Shown: positions 1 through 7,871 of the stretch, piece after piece
Numbering within the stretch: the stretch's first letter is position 1
Layout of the letters: each line of letters begins with the position of its first letter
Assembly: GCF_007751035.1 (NCBI RefSeq)
Contig: NZ_CP036433.1
Location: 8,909,001 to 8,973,000 of the forward strand
DNA: 64,000 nt
Source of the DNA: Lignipirellula cremea
Lineage (GTDB): Bacteria; Planctomycetota; Planctomycetia; Pirellulales; Pirellulaceae
Reading direction: 5' to 3'
The notes under the pieces: generated by a model
The model's database searches: none
The model's input: only the letters and a program-made list of their open reading frames with translations
Told to the model about the DNA's origin: nothing
Position numbers and translations under genes: made by a program

Positions 1-757
1 GTTCGCTGTCCATCGCGCGGAGCACAGGGAGCGGCGTCCAGGTCTCGACGGTGGACCCACCGCGCGAGGCGTCGATGACGCCGATCGGCACGTTGGCGGC
101 TTTATGGACCCGGCGTGCGAAGACGTAGCCGATCGCCGAGAGCTCGCGGACCGTCCCCGGCGTGCACACATCCCAGTCACCCTTACGGTAGTGCCGCCCG
201 GACCAGTCGCTCCACTGGTGCAGTCGGGCAAAGCCCGGCTTGAGTTCCGGCCCTTTGTCGTGGGGCACAGACAGGATGCGGATCTCGGGGAAGTTCGCGG
301 AGATGATTTCGAGTGAACCATTCTCGACGTTTGCGAGCGGGAACTCCATGTTGCTCTGCCCGCCAAGCACCCAGACGTCGCCGATGAGGATGTTGTCCAG
401 GGCGATGCTGGTGTTGTTGCCTTTGACCGTCATCGGTTGTGGCTTGCTGTTGGCGGAGACCGCTGGCAGCGTGACTTTCCATGCACGGTCTTTGCCAGCC
501 ATCGCTGTCGCCTGTTCGCCGGCGAACGTGACCGTGACCTGCTCGCCCGGTTCGGCCCAACCCCAGACGTGAATCGGCTTGTCACGCTGGAGCACCATGT
601 TGCTCTGGAAGACGTTGCTGACGCACAGCCCTTCGCCGATCGCCGGCACTTCGACAACGTCCGTCCGTGGCATTTGCTGGGCATGCGTGGCCAGTGTGTC
701 AACACCGGCAAGAGTGACAGTCGCAAGCAGGAGGCGGAGCCAGACATTAGATTTCAT
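1..757 (-). CDS. Sialate O-acetylesterase, 3' end beyond window edge
   Basis: Predicted secreted esterase that removes O-acetyl groups from sugars such as sialic acids. Reading leftward from the ATG at 757, the frame stays open to base 1, giving about 252 residues of an expected 450-650, so the C-terminal part is outside the window. The N-terminus begins MKSNVWLRLLLA and is a signal peptide. A beta-rich lead-in domain (NMVLQRDKPIHVWGWAEPG) precedes the SGNH nucleophile block GQSNMEFPL near residue 130, which is typical of SASA (PF03629) proteins. Further family features are SAIGYVFARRV and GVIDASRGGS. It is divergent from the serine hydrolase gene to its right. The family call is firm; the true sugar substrate is unknown. 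Confidence 0.9.
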   Translation of the reverse strand, partial: MKSNVWLRLLLATVTLAGVDTLATHAQQMPRTDVVEVPAIGEGLCVSNVFQSNMVLQRDKPIHVWGWAEPGEQVTVTFAGEQATAMAGKDRAWKVTLPAVSANSKPQPMTVKGNNTSIALDNILIGDVWVLGGQSNMEFPLANVENGSLEIISANFPEIRILSVPHDKGPELKPGFARLHQWSDWSGRHYRKGDWDVCTPGTVRELSAIGYVFARRVHKAANVPIGVIDASRGGSTVETWTPLPVLRAMDSE

Positions 758-1091
758 AACGATGCTCGGTCAGAGTGTTCAAGTTGAATCGCAATAGGTT
801 TCCAACCAGACTGAGAGTCTACTCTCCCAGGTTCCACTGTGCCACGTTCGGAACCTGTTGAGGCGACTCTGATTTGCGGCGATTTCCGTTGGACCTTCTG
901 AAACTGCTACGACCGGGCAAAAAATCCCTCGCGCGTCGCGACGGCGTCCGTTCGCAGCTAGAATCAAAACCATCCGATAAGCACCACGGTTTTGGACTCC
1001 GCCATGATTCCCGCCTTGCTGTCTCTGACCGTCATTCTTTCGCCGGCGCAGTCTGTTTTGTCCGCGGCGGCAGCACGCAATGGAGCCATTC
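758..1091. other. Divergent intergenic region
   Basis: About 330 bases separate the esterase and the serine hydrolase, which point away from each other, so promoters for both probably lie here. A plus-strand frame from about 1004 starts with a signal-peptide-like stretch (MIPALLSLTVILSPAQS) but then runs out of frame into the serine hydrolase start. It could be the stump of a lost secreted gene. I see no clear operator or terminator. Confidence 0.4.
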
Positions 1092-2699
1092 ATGGGACAA
1101 TCCAATCGGTTGCGTTGGTTGATGATCGCTGCCATGGCCTTCGTTACCGCGACGCCCGCCCTCGCGATCGCTGACGAAGCGGAGCTTAGGGAACGCTTTG
1201 GTGAACAACAGTTCGCGCCGACAGGTGGATTCGTTCTTCGACAGGGCCAGAAGCTCCCGGATCTAGTTTGGAACAATCCTGAACTGGTGGCGACGCTCGT
1301 TGGTAACCCCGCCATCCCGACCAGGTGGTTCAACGAGCAGTTCGAGGAAGTCGCGAAAGCAGCAGAAACCGGGCGGTACTATGCCTACGGCGAAGCGCCA
1401 GTCCCGAACGGCCCAGCCCTTCGACGGGCAATGACTTGTTGCTGTGTTGGGAAAGATGTGAACCTGAAAGCTGTTGCCGAGAAGTCGATCGCAGGTACAC
1501 CCGAGGCCCAATACCCTGATGGGCGGCGGGAAGAAGTCGACGACCTGGTGCGGCAATGGCAATCCACGGAAGAAGGCGCCGTCGAACTGGCCGCGTTGCT
1601 CGACGCGGACCGACCGGCAGGCCCGGTACGACGAGGCCAGTGGCAGATGGAAAACGCCACCCAGCACGTTCTCCTCAAACGCAAGCTGATGGGCCTCGAC
1701 CGCCAGCCGCTGGTGAAGGCAACTCCCAAGCAACTGCCGGGTGAAGCCGCCCCCACATTACGGGAAGCGCCGCTGACGGAGACAGGCATCTCCGAGGCGC
1801 ACGTCCGTGCGATCGAAAGCAAGCTCGATGATTGGTATGCGGCTTCCAAGGAACCGATGGCTATTGTCATCGCCCAGAATGGCGTCATCGTTCTGGCCAA
1901 GGGATTCGGAACGCTCGATGGCGAGCAGGTCACGGTCGATACGCCGATGTCGCTGGACTCGGCCATGAAACCCCTGATTGGCCTTCAGCTGGCCACTTAC
2001 ATCGATCGCGGGTACTTGCAACTCGACGAACCGATCGGCAACTATCTCCCCGACTTTGACACTCCGCGGGACCGCAATCTGACGTTTCGGTCAGGTCACG
2101 TTCACGCCACTGGCATCCACTTCCCTTGGGAGCTGGCTTTCCGGCGATTGTTCTACTTCCACACCTGGCACGAGAGTCTGATTGCCCACTGTAAGCGAGA
2201 GTGGGAGCCAGGGGCCAAACATCGGTATGGTGTCGTTGGCGTCATCCTATCGGTCCGGGCTCTGGAACTGTTGCGAGGAAGAAACTACTGGGACGCGATG
2301 GAGCGGGATCTATTTGCGCCGCTCGGCATCCACAACGTGTTGCCTGGCGGAAGAGGCTTCTCCGCAGAAAGCATGGCCCGGATCGGGGTATTGCTGGACA
2401 ACGGCGGCAAGTACGGCGCGTGGGAAGTGTTTTCTGAGAAAACGCATGCTGCGATTCTGCCGACGTCGCTCAAGCCCTACTTTCCCGACCTGGACATGGA
2501 GTACGGCATCGGATTGAAAGACGCGAGCCAGCACTTGGGACCTGGCAGCTACGGCCATGGCGGTGGCTGCGGCACATTGCTGGCCATCAATCCGGAGCAG
2601 CATCTAGTCGTCGCGATGGTCAGGAATGGACAGGGAAAAGACTACAAGAAATACCGTGATGAAACGATGGCGTTGGTGAGAAAGTCGATCAAGGAATGA
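1092..2699 (+). CDS. Secreted serine hydrolase, beta-lactamase/class C fold
   Basis: Predicted exported hydrolase of the beta-lactamase (PF00144) superfamily, 535 aa. An ATG at 1092 (MGQSNRLRWLMIAAM) gives a normal signal peptide ending near ATPALA; an upstream ATG at 1080 adds only four residues. Residues about 30-220 are a poorly conserved N-terminal region. The catalytic domain follows: the Ser-x-x-Lys motif appears as SAMK in LDSAMKPLIG near residue 295, a tyrosine motif RYGVVG lies where the family has YxN, and GHGGGCG near residue 490 replaces the usual KTG/HxG box. The missing asparagine in the Tyr motif makes true beta-lactamase activity unlikely; an esterase or peptidase role is more plausible. 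The stop overlaps the next start (ATGA), so the two are probably co-translated. Confidence 0.8.
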   Translation: MGQSNRLRWLMIAAMAFVTATPALAIADEAELRERFGEQQFAPTGGFVLRQGQKLPDLVWNNPELVATLVGNPAIPTRWFNEQFEEVAKAAETGRYYAYGEAPVPNGPALRRAMTCCCVGKDVNLKAVAEKSIAGTPEAQYPDGRREEVDDLVRQWQSTEEGAVELAALLDADRPAGPVRRGQWQMENATQHVLLKRKLMGLDRQPLVKATPKQLPGEAAPTLREAPLTETGISEAHVRAIESKLDDWYAASKEPMAIVIAQNGVIVLAKGFGTLDGEQVTVDTPMSLDSAMKPLIGLQLATYIDRGYLQLDEPIGNYLPDFDTPRDRNLTFRSGHVHATGIHFPWELAFRRLFYFHTWHESLIAHCKREWEPGAKHRYGVVGVILSVRALELLRGRNYWDAMERDLFAPLGIHNVLPGGRGFSAESMARIGVLLDNGGKYGAWEVFSEKTHAAILPTSLKPYFPDLDMEYGIGLKDASQHLGPGSYGHGGGCGTLLAINPEQHLVVAMVRNGQGKDYKKYRDETMALVRKSIKE

Positions 2700-3151
2700 A
2701 CGAAGGATTGCCAACTTCGATGCTGTTGCTGCACCTGGCCGCAACACTTTATATGGTGGGACTCATCTGGTTCGTGCAGATCGTTCACTACCCGCTCTTG
2801 GCCAACGTCGGAGCTGATGAGTTCTCAAGCTACGAGCGGAGTCATACATCGAAGACGACTTGGGTCGTGGGTCCACCGATGCTCGTCGAGGCGGCGACAG
2901 CGGTACTCCTCTTCTGGCTACGCCCAATAGGTTTGCCGAGCTGGCAACTTTGGATGGGAGTTTCTCTCTTACTGGTGATTTGGGCATCGACGGTAGCCCT
3001 TCAGGTCCCGTGCCACCAAGCGCTTTCCAATGGATTTGATGCTACCGTCCATCGTCGTCTCGTATCGACCAACTGGATTCGGACCGTTGCCTGGAGTCTG
3101 CGAGGAGTAGCAGTGTTGCTGATGGCATGGACAACCTGGTGGTCGAACTGA
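2696..3151 (+). CDS. Small integral membrane protein, function unknown
   Basis: Protein of 151 residues with about four hydrophobic segments: residues 8-30 (LLLHLAATLYMVGLIWFVQI), 52-75, 83-103 and 128-148. The start overlaps the stop of the serine hydrolase by four bases, indicating translational coupling. Notable conserved-looking elements are the QIVHYPLL and VPCHQAL segments, which contain histidines near membrane boundaries. I do not recognise a named family with confidence. It may be an anchor or helper for the preceding hydrolase, but this rests on position only. Confidence 0.7.
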   Translation: MNEGLPTSMLLLHLAATLYMVGLIWFVQIVHYPLLANVGADEFSSYERSHTSKTTWVVGPPMLVEAATAVLLFWLRPIGLPSWQLWMGVSLLLVIWASTVALQVPCHQALSNGFDATVHRRLVSTNWIRTVAWSLRGVAVLLMAWTTWWSN

Positions 3152-3193
3152 AGTTTGTTCATCCAGCGCTGCCTGACGCTTGTCTGAGTTCAG

Positions 3194-4189
3194 TCAGCGG
3201 ACCTTGCTAGCTGCTTCGGCCAGCGCGAGCCCGCTGAGATACGCACCCTCGATGCGTGGACCACCGCACCAGTCTCCGCATGCTCCCAACCGCAAATCCT
3301 CATCGAACAGGCACTGCTGTTCCAGCGGTTCGCTGGGCAACGCAAAACGCCAGCGATGAGCGGCGGCAAACATAGGCTGCTGAGGCGGCTCGCCGAGGAC
3401 TTGCCAGAAGGTGGTGAGTAGGCGAGCCGTCACCTCCTCTTGTGAATCTTCCAAGTGTGTTGTCGACCAATCAGGATTCGCATGCAGCACCCAGCAATCT
3501 GGCTTCGCCGGACGCCCTGGCTTGCTGCTGTTGCGAGCGATCCAGGAAAGCGACGAATCGTCAATAAACGCGGCATCCCAAGGCACATCCAGTCGCTGAT
3601 CGAAAGCCAACATGACCGCCCAGCAGGGTGCGAACTTCGCGTCCCGAATCCTCTGTGCGAAACTCGGAAAGTCGTTTAGCAGGCTGGCCGACTGGGGAGC
3701 CGGAGCGTTGAGAATCAAGATGTCAAAGATGCCAAGGTCTTGCCCGTCCTTGGCGAAGAGTCGCCAGCCACGGTCATGTCGGGCGATTGTTGTCACTTGC
3801 GTTTGCAAGACAAGGTCCGCATCCACGGCGAGATGCTTCGCAATCGCCGTCATGCCGGGTACGCCGACGTACCGTGTGGTCTCTGATTTCGTTGGCTTCC
3901 ATTGCCCCGAGTTGAGCGACCCGATGCGACACTGCCAGGGAGCGACAACTCCAGCCGCCGTCCAGCGTTCGACCTCCTGAGCCATCGCCGCATCCTTGAC
4001 GGTGAAGTATTGCGCTCCATGATCGAATACAGCGTCGGTCTCCGCGCGTCGAACGGATACCCGACCACCAACTCCGCGACTCTTATCGAAGATTCGGACG
4101 CCGAAGCCCGCAGCACAAAGCTGGCGAGCGCAGCTCAAGCCGCCGATCCCAGCGCCAATAACTGCAACGGTTTGATTACGAGTTGACAT
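3194..4189 (-). CDS. FAD-dependent oxidoreductase, renalase-like
   Basis: Cytosolic flavoprotein of 331 aa. The N-terminus carries the dinucleotide-binding motif VIGAGIGGLSCARQL (GxGxxG) followed by an acidic residue at the end of strand 2 (VRIFDKSRGVGGR), and the DHGAQYFTV segment typical of renalase-like NAD(P)/FAD proteins (COG3380). The C-terminal block LGACGDWCGGPRIEGAYLSG is the second FAD-contacting region of this family. There is no signal peptide, and length is normal. It is convergent with the membrane-protein gene to its left. The substrate cannot be told from sequence; bacterial relatives oxidise aberrant dihydronicotinamide isomers or are uncharacterised. Confidence 0.85.
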   Translation of the reverse strand: MSTRNQTVAVIGAGIGGLSCARQLCAAGFGVRIFDKSRGVGGRVSVRRAETDAVFDHGAQYFTVKDAAMAQEVERWTAAGVVAPWQCRIGSLNSGQWKPTKSETTRYVGVPGMTAIAKHLAVDADLVLQTQVTTIARHDRGWRLFAKDGQDLGIFDILILNAPAPQSASLLNDFPSFAQRIRDAKFAPCWAVMLAFDQRLDVPWDAAFIDDSSLSWIARNSSKPGRPAKPDCWVLHANPDWSTTHLEDSQEEVTARLLTTFWQVLGEPPQQPMFAAAHRWRFALPSEPLEQQCLFDEDLRLGACGDWCGGPRIEGAYLSGLALAEAASKVR

Positions 4190-4238
4190 CGCCGTCGCTA
4201 AGCTCCCTGGATATGTTCAGCGGTTGCTATTGTGACTT

Positions 4239-4577
4239 CTACCATCCTTGTGTTCCGGGCTCGCCCTTGAACGGACCGACGATGTTGCTGGTGACCCAAC
4301 CGCCGTAGAATCCGCCTGCCTGCGCTTGCACCTGTTCGTCGCCAACGAAGCAGGCATCCATCAGGTGAGGATAGAAGGCCAAGTGATCCCGTATGACCTC
4401 AAACGACGGCGTCGGTGATGGATACGCCCAGGCCGCGTTTTCAATCCTGCGGTCTCCCACGACTACATCAAAGTAGCGGGCGTTCCCCTTCCATTCGCAC
4501 CAAGTCTGTCTCTGCGTCGGCTCCAAGAAATCCATGCGGACGTCCTGGGGCGGGAAATAGTAGACTGGAGGGGGCAT
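4239..4577 (-). CDS. DUF427 (PF04248) domain protein
   Basis: Small soluble protein of 112 aa made almost entirely of a DUF427 domain: YYFPPQDVRMDFL, then TWCEWKGNARYFDVVV and AAWAYPSP, the characteristic W-K-G and Y-P blocks. The first 20 or so residues usual for the family (a strand before the YFP motif) are missing from the ATG at 4577. A TTG at 4592 would add five residues. No ribosome-binding site is evident, and the ATG shares its bases with the ATG of the divergent gene at 4576. It may be a slightly shortened gene. The biochemical function of the family is not established. Confidence 0.75.
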   Translation of the reverse strand: MPPPVYYFPPQDVRMDFLEPTQRQTWCEWKGNARYFDVVVGDRRIENAAWAYPSPTPSFEVIRDHLAFYPHLMDACFVGDEQVQAQAGGFYGGWVTSNIVGPFKGEPGTQGW

Positions 4578-4950
4578 GGCGATTTGCACCAAACAAGATC
4601 GGGTTGTCGTGAAAACGCCGGTTGGTTGGGCGTACTTCCCCGCGAGCGTGGCCGGTTTCGACGGCGTCTACCAGGCATTGCGGGAAGGAATGCCTCGCGA
4701 GGTTCGTTTGGCTTGGCATGAAATGCCGGGCGTGAAGCTGCGGATGTTTCGGCTATTTGGCGTGCCGCTGTCAATCGCTTTGACGGTCATAGCGACCGTC
4801 CTGCTCGTTGTGGTTTTTGAGCGACTGAATCTGAGCTTCAAGCCGATTGAACACCTGCTGACCATTATGATGCTGCTGCCCGTTTTCGGAGGCGCGTTCG
4901 TGGCGGCGCGCGTCTGGTGGCGGAAGCGGAGGGCACGGAGCGATAAGTGA
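4576..4950 (+). CDS. Small two-pass membrane protein, unknown
   Basis: Protein of 124 aa. Residues 1-50 are soluble. Two hydrophobic segments follow, about 60-80 (PLSIALTVIATVLLVVVF) and 92-110 (LLTIMMLLPVFGGAFVAA), then a basic tail RVWWRKRRARSDK, suggesting both ends are cytoplasmic. A good purine-rich ribosome site (GGAGGGGG, about 4565-4574) precedes the ATG at 4576. The start overlaps the divergent DUF427 start by two bases, leaving no room for separate promoters. A later ATG at 4690 would keep both membrane segments. No family recognised. Confidence 0.6.
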   Translation: MAICTKQDRVVVKTPVGWAYFPASVAGFDGVYQALREGMPREVRLAWHEMPGVKLRMFRLFGVPLSIALTVIATVLLVVVFERLNLSFKPIEHLLTIMMLLPVFGGAFVAARVWWRKRRARSDK

Positions 4951-5144
4951 CGAGTTTTGGGTGATGCTGCACGACAACCGCCGCGGGCTCTAAACTTCAT
5001 GATGTGGCGACTGAGAGTCGGTTGAAGCTCCGATGGCTCGATTGCTCGGACAACGCAGAGTTGTGGCGGCGTTCGTGGTAGTATGGGCTAATCTATCGCC
5101 TGGGACGACTTCCTCCAAATCGGGATCTTCCGAAAGCCATCGCC

Positions 5145-6572
5145 ATGAGCACAATGCGCGCGGTTCCACTTCTTTCGTTCCTACTTGTTCTCGCGTCGGT
5201 ACTGGCTGCCTTGCCCGCGTTGGGCGAGGAACAACCCGTCAAGGTCTACATCCTCTCCGGCCAATCCAATATGGTCGGGATCGGCCAGGTGACGGGCGGC
5301 GGCAGCCGCTGGGGCTCTGAGTTCATTGATCCGGTTCTCTCCGTTTATCCCGGCAAGTACCAAGCGGATGCCGATTACGAAGAAATGGCGCCGACAAAGA
5401 CGCTGAAACTGGACAGCTTCGGCGGCGTCCAACCCACGCCTTACCCCGGCGGCGGCACGCAGATCGTACGCGGGTTCATCGCGATCAAGACAACGGGCGT
5501 TTACGAGTTTCGCCCCGGCTATGGTGGTTCGACCCAGAACATCATGGAAGTCGATGGCAAGGAAGTCTATCGCGGAGAGCCTGGGAAGACTGCGGTTCAC
5601 ACGTCAATCAAACTGAACTCCGGTAAGAAGGTCCCGTTCAAGATTACTTACCTGACGGATCAGGCCAACGGACTCGGCTGGATCGCACGCACCGACATCC
5701 CCGGCACGCTGGCGACCGTGGTGAAGCAAGACGGTAAGTTTCCTTACCTCGTTGACGAACAAGACAACTGGGTCGAACGGAAAGACGTCTGGTACAAGGG
5801 CGTGGTGACCGCCACGGCGGACAAGTGGCTCAGCGTTGGTTGCGGGGCCGGCGACAATAACATCGGGCCAGAACTCGGATTTGGGCACATCGTTGGTGAC
5901 TACCACGAGGAGCCGGTGCTGATTCTCAAGGCCTCGCAGGGCAACCGCTCGCTGGGCTGGGATTTTCTCCCGCCAGGGAGCGAGCAGTTCGAGTACGACG
6001 GCTTTGTCTACGCCGGTTACAAAGACTCGCCGGCGCGATGGGAGAAAGGCACAAACCCCAAGCCGATCAACTGGTACGCAGGCAAACAGTACGACGACTG
6101 CTTCAGCGCGGCGCACGAAGTACTTGAGAACTTTGACACGGAGTTTCCGCAGTGGAAGGGCCGCGGCTACGAGATCGCTGGATTCGTCTGGTGGCAGGGG
6201 CATAAGGATGGCGGCGAGCCATATGCGAGTCGGTACGAGCAAAACCTCGTGCACTTCATCAAGACACTGCGGAAGGAGTTCGACGCGCCGCAGGCCCCGT
6301 TCGCCATCGCCACGATCGGCTTCGACGGATGGAACATGGCGGGACCGCACAAGACGGTCGCCGAGGCCCAACTCGCCGTCAGCGGCGACAAAGGCAAGTA
6401 TCCTGAGTTCAAGGGAAACGTGTTGACCGTCGAGACACGCGGCTTCTGGCGCGATCCGGAAGTGTCGCCCAGGAATCAGGGCTTTCACTACAACCAGAAT
6501 GCCGAGACCTACATGCTTGTTGGCGAGGCCTTGGGCAAGGGGATGCTCAAACTGCTGGAAGCCAAAAAGTAG
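5145..6572 (+). CDS. Secreted sialate O-acetylesterase-like enzyme with inserted beta domain
   Basis: SGNH-fold carbohydrate esterase of 475 aa. The signal peptide is MSTMRAVPLLSFLLVLASV, cleaved near ALG. The nucleophile block ILSGQSNMVGIGQ comes directly after it at residues 34-46. About 125 residues then follow (YPGGGTQIVRGFIAIKTTG through IARTDIPGTL) that read like a PA14/carbohydrate-binding beta domain, with a GVYEFRPGYGGSTQNIMEVDG core. The SASA fold resumes at NIGPELGFGHIVGD and ends with the catalytic Asp/His region GFHYNQNAETY. So the catalytic domain is split by the insertion. The next gene is a shorter homologue lacking the insert, which points to tandem duplication with domain gain or loss. 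Confidence 0.85.
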   Translation: MSTMRAVPLLSFLLVLASVLAALPALGEEQPVKVYILSGQSNMVGIGQVTGGGSRWGSEFIDPVLSVYPGKYQADADYEEMAPTKTLKLDSFGGVQPTPYPGGGTQIVRGFIAIKTTGVYEFRPGYGGSTQNIMEVDGKEVYRGEPGKTAVHTSIKLNSGKKVPFKITYLTDQANGLGWIARTDIPGTLATVVKQDGKFPYLVDEQDNWVERKDVWYKGVVTATADKWLSVGCGAGDNNIGPELGFGHIVGDYHEEPVLILKASQGNRSLGWDFLPPGSEQFEYDGFVYAGYKDSPARWEKGTNPKPINWYAGKQYDDCFSAAHEVLENFDTEFPQWKGRGYEIAGFVWWQGHKDGGEPYASRYEQNLVHFIKTLRKEFDAPQAPFAIATIGFDGWNMAGPHKTVAEAQLAVSGDKGKYPEFKGNVLTVETRGFWRDPEVSPRNQGFHYNQNAETYMLVGEALGKGMLKLLEAKK

Positions 6573-6635
6573 TCTTCCTCGTGAATCCGCCGCTTCAACT
6601 TTCCCATCCAAACACACATCGAAGGAGTCCGCCTC

Positions 6636-7688
6636 GTGAGAATCCCCGCCGTCTTTCTGCTTCTGCTTGCATCGCTAGTGTCGTCCGCAGTCGCCGACGT
6701 CAAAGAGCCCGTGAAGGTCTTTATCCTCGCCGGGCAGTCCAACATGGTCGGCCACGGCAAGACTCAGGACGGGCTCAACCCCGAGTACGACCCGAGTCAG
6801 CCGCAGTCCGCCACGAACCGCCGCGAGATCCCAGGCGGGATCGGCGGCTTGGCCTGGGCGGTCAACACCATGCCCGAGACCTTCGGCCAGAACGGGACTG
6901 ATCCGCTGGTCGACGGCGACGGCGAGTGGCTCGTCCGCGACGACGTGAGTGTCTACTCCTGCATCGAGGTCTTCAAGGACAAGAAGAACCCCGGACAGCT
7001 GACGGAGGGTCACACCCAGAAGGGTCGGCACACGGTCGGCTTCGGCAAGGGAAGTTGGAACGGACCGGAGTACGGCTTCGGCCATGTCGTCGGCAACGCG
7101 CTGGAGCAGGACGTGCTGATCATCAAGGTCGCGACCGGCGGGACCAGCCTGCAAACGGACTGGCGCTCGCCGACCGCCGTGGCCAAGCGGGGCGGCGAGG
7201 TCGGCTACATGTGGCCCCACATGCTCCGCACGGTGAAGCACGTGCTGGACAACCTCGGCGCCGAGTTCCCCGAATACGCGGGGCAGGACTACGAGATCGC
7301 GGGCTTCGGCTGGCATCAGGGCTGGAACGACCGCACGGAGAAGGGTGTCGCCGAGTACGAGGCCAACCTGGCCGACCTGATCAAGGACGTGCGGGGCGAG
7401 TTCGGCAATGACCTAGCCTTTGTCGTCGCGAATACCGGGATCGGCGGTACCGAGGTGGCTGGCGTCGGGCTGGACCTGATCAACGCCCAGGGCGCGGTCG
7501 CCGACTACGAGAAGTACCCCGGCCACAAGGGCAATGTCGCGGTGGTCGATACGAGACCGATGTACCGCGACAAGACCGAGTCGCCGTCTGGCTTCGGCTA
7601 CCACTGGAACCACAACGGAATCACGCACTACGAGATCGGCGCGGGGATGGGCAAGGGCATGATCGAACTTCTCAAATCGAATGAGTAA
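6636..7688 (+). CDS. Secreted sialate O-acetylesterase-like enzyme
   Basis: Second SGNH/SASA esterase, 350 aa, 63 bases after the previous one and same strand. It uses a GTG start at 6636 preceded by GAAGGAG (6621-6627). Signal peptide to about residue 20 (LLLASLVSSAVA), then VFILAGQSNMVGHGK with the nucleophile serine. EYGFGHVVGNAL, WHQGWNDR and the distal YHWNHNGITHYEIG (catalytic His region) match the larger neighbour. It lacks that neighbour's inserted beta domain. Its wobble positions look more GC-rich than those of the adjacent genes. Substrate is probably an acetylated polysaccharide, inferred from family and the sulfatases downstream. Confidence 0.85.
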   Translation: MRIPAVFLLLLASLVSSAVADVKEPVKVFILAGQSNMVGHGKTQDGLNPEYDPSQPQSATNRREIPGGIGGLAWAVNTMPETFGQNGTDPLVDGDGEWLVRDDVSVYSCIEVFKDKKNPGQLTEGHTQKGRHTVGFGKGSWNGPEYGFGHVVGNALEQDVLIIKVATGGTSLQTDWRSPTAVAKRGGEVGYMWPHMLRTVKHVLDNLGAEFPEYAGQDYEIAGFGWHQGWNDRTEKGVAEYEANLADLIKDVRGEFGNDLAFVVANTGIGGTEVAGVGLDLINAQGAVADYEKYPGHKGNVAVVDTRPMYRDKTESPSGFGYHWNHNGITHYEIGAGMGKGMIELLKSNE

Positions 7689-7871
7689 CCGCATCCTGCC
7701 TTCCGGCGTAACCAGTGAATCTACGGGATGGCTAACTAGGTTTCATCATGGAGTTTCAGTCAGAGTGTTCGAGTTGGCGTCGATCGACCTGTGCAGTGAC
7801 TCTGTCGTTGAAATCGACGCCTTCGGTCTAAGCAATCGGAGAAGAATATGCCCGTTCAGCGTAGGATAATC

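Noticed and set aside
7681-7869. Plus-strand 62-codon ORF between esterase and sulfatase
   Set aside because: Overlaps the esterase stop and the sulfatase leader, and has no ribosome site or protein-like features.
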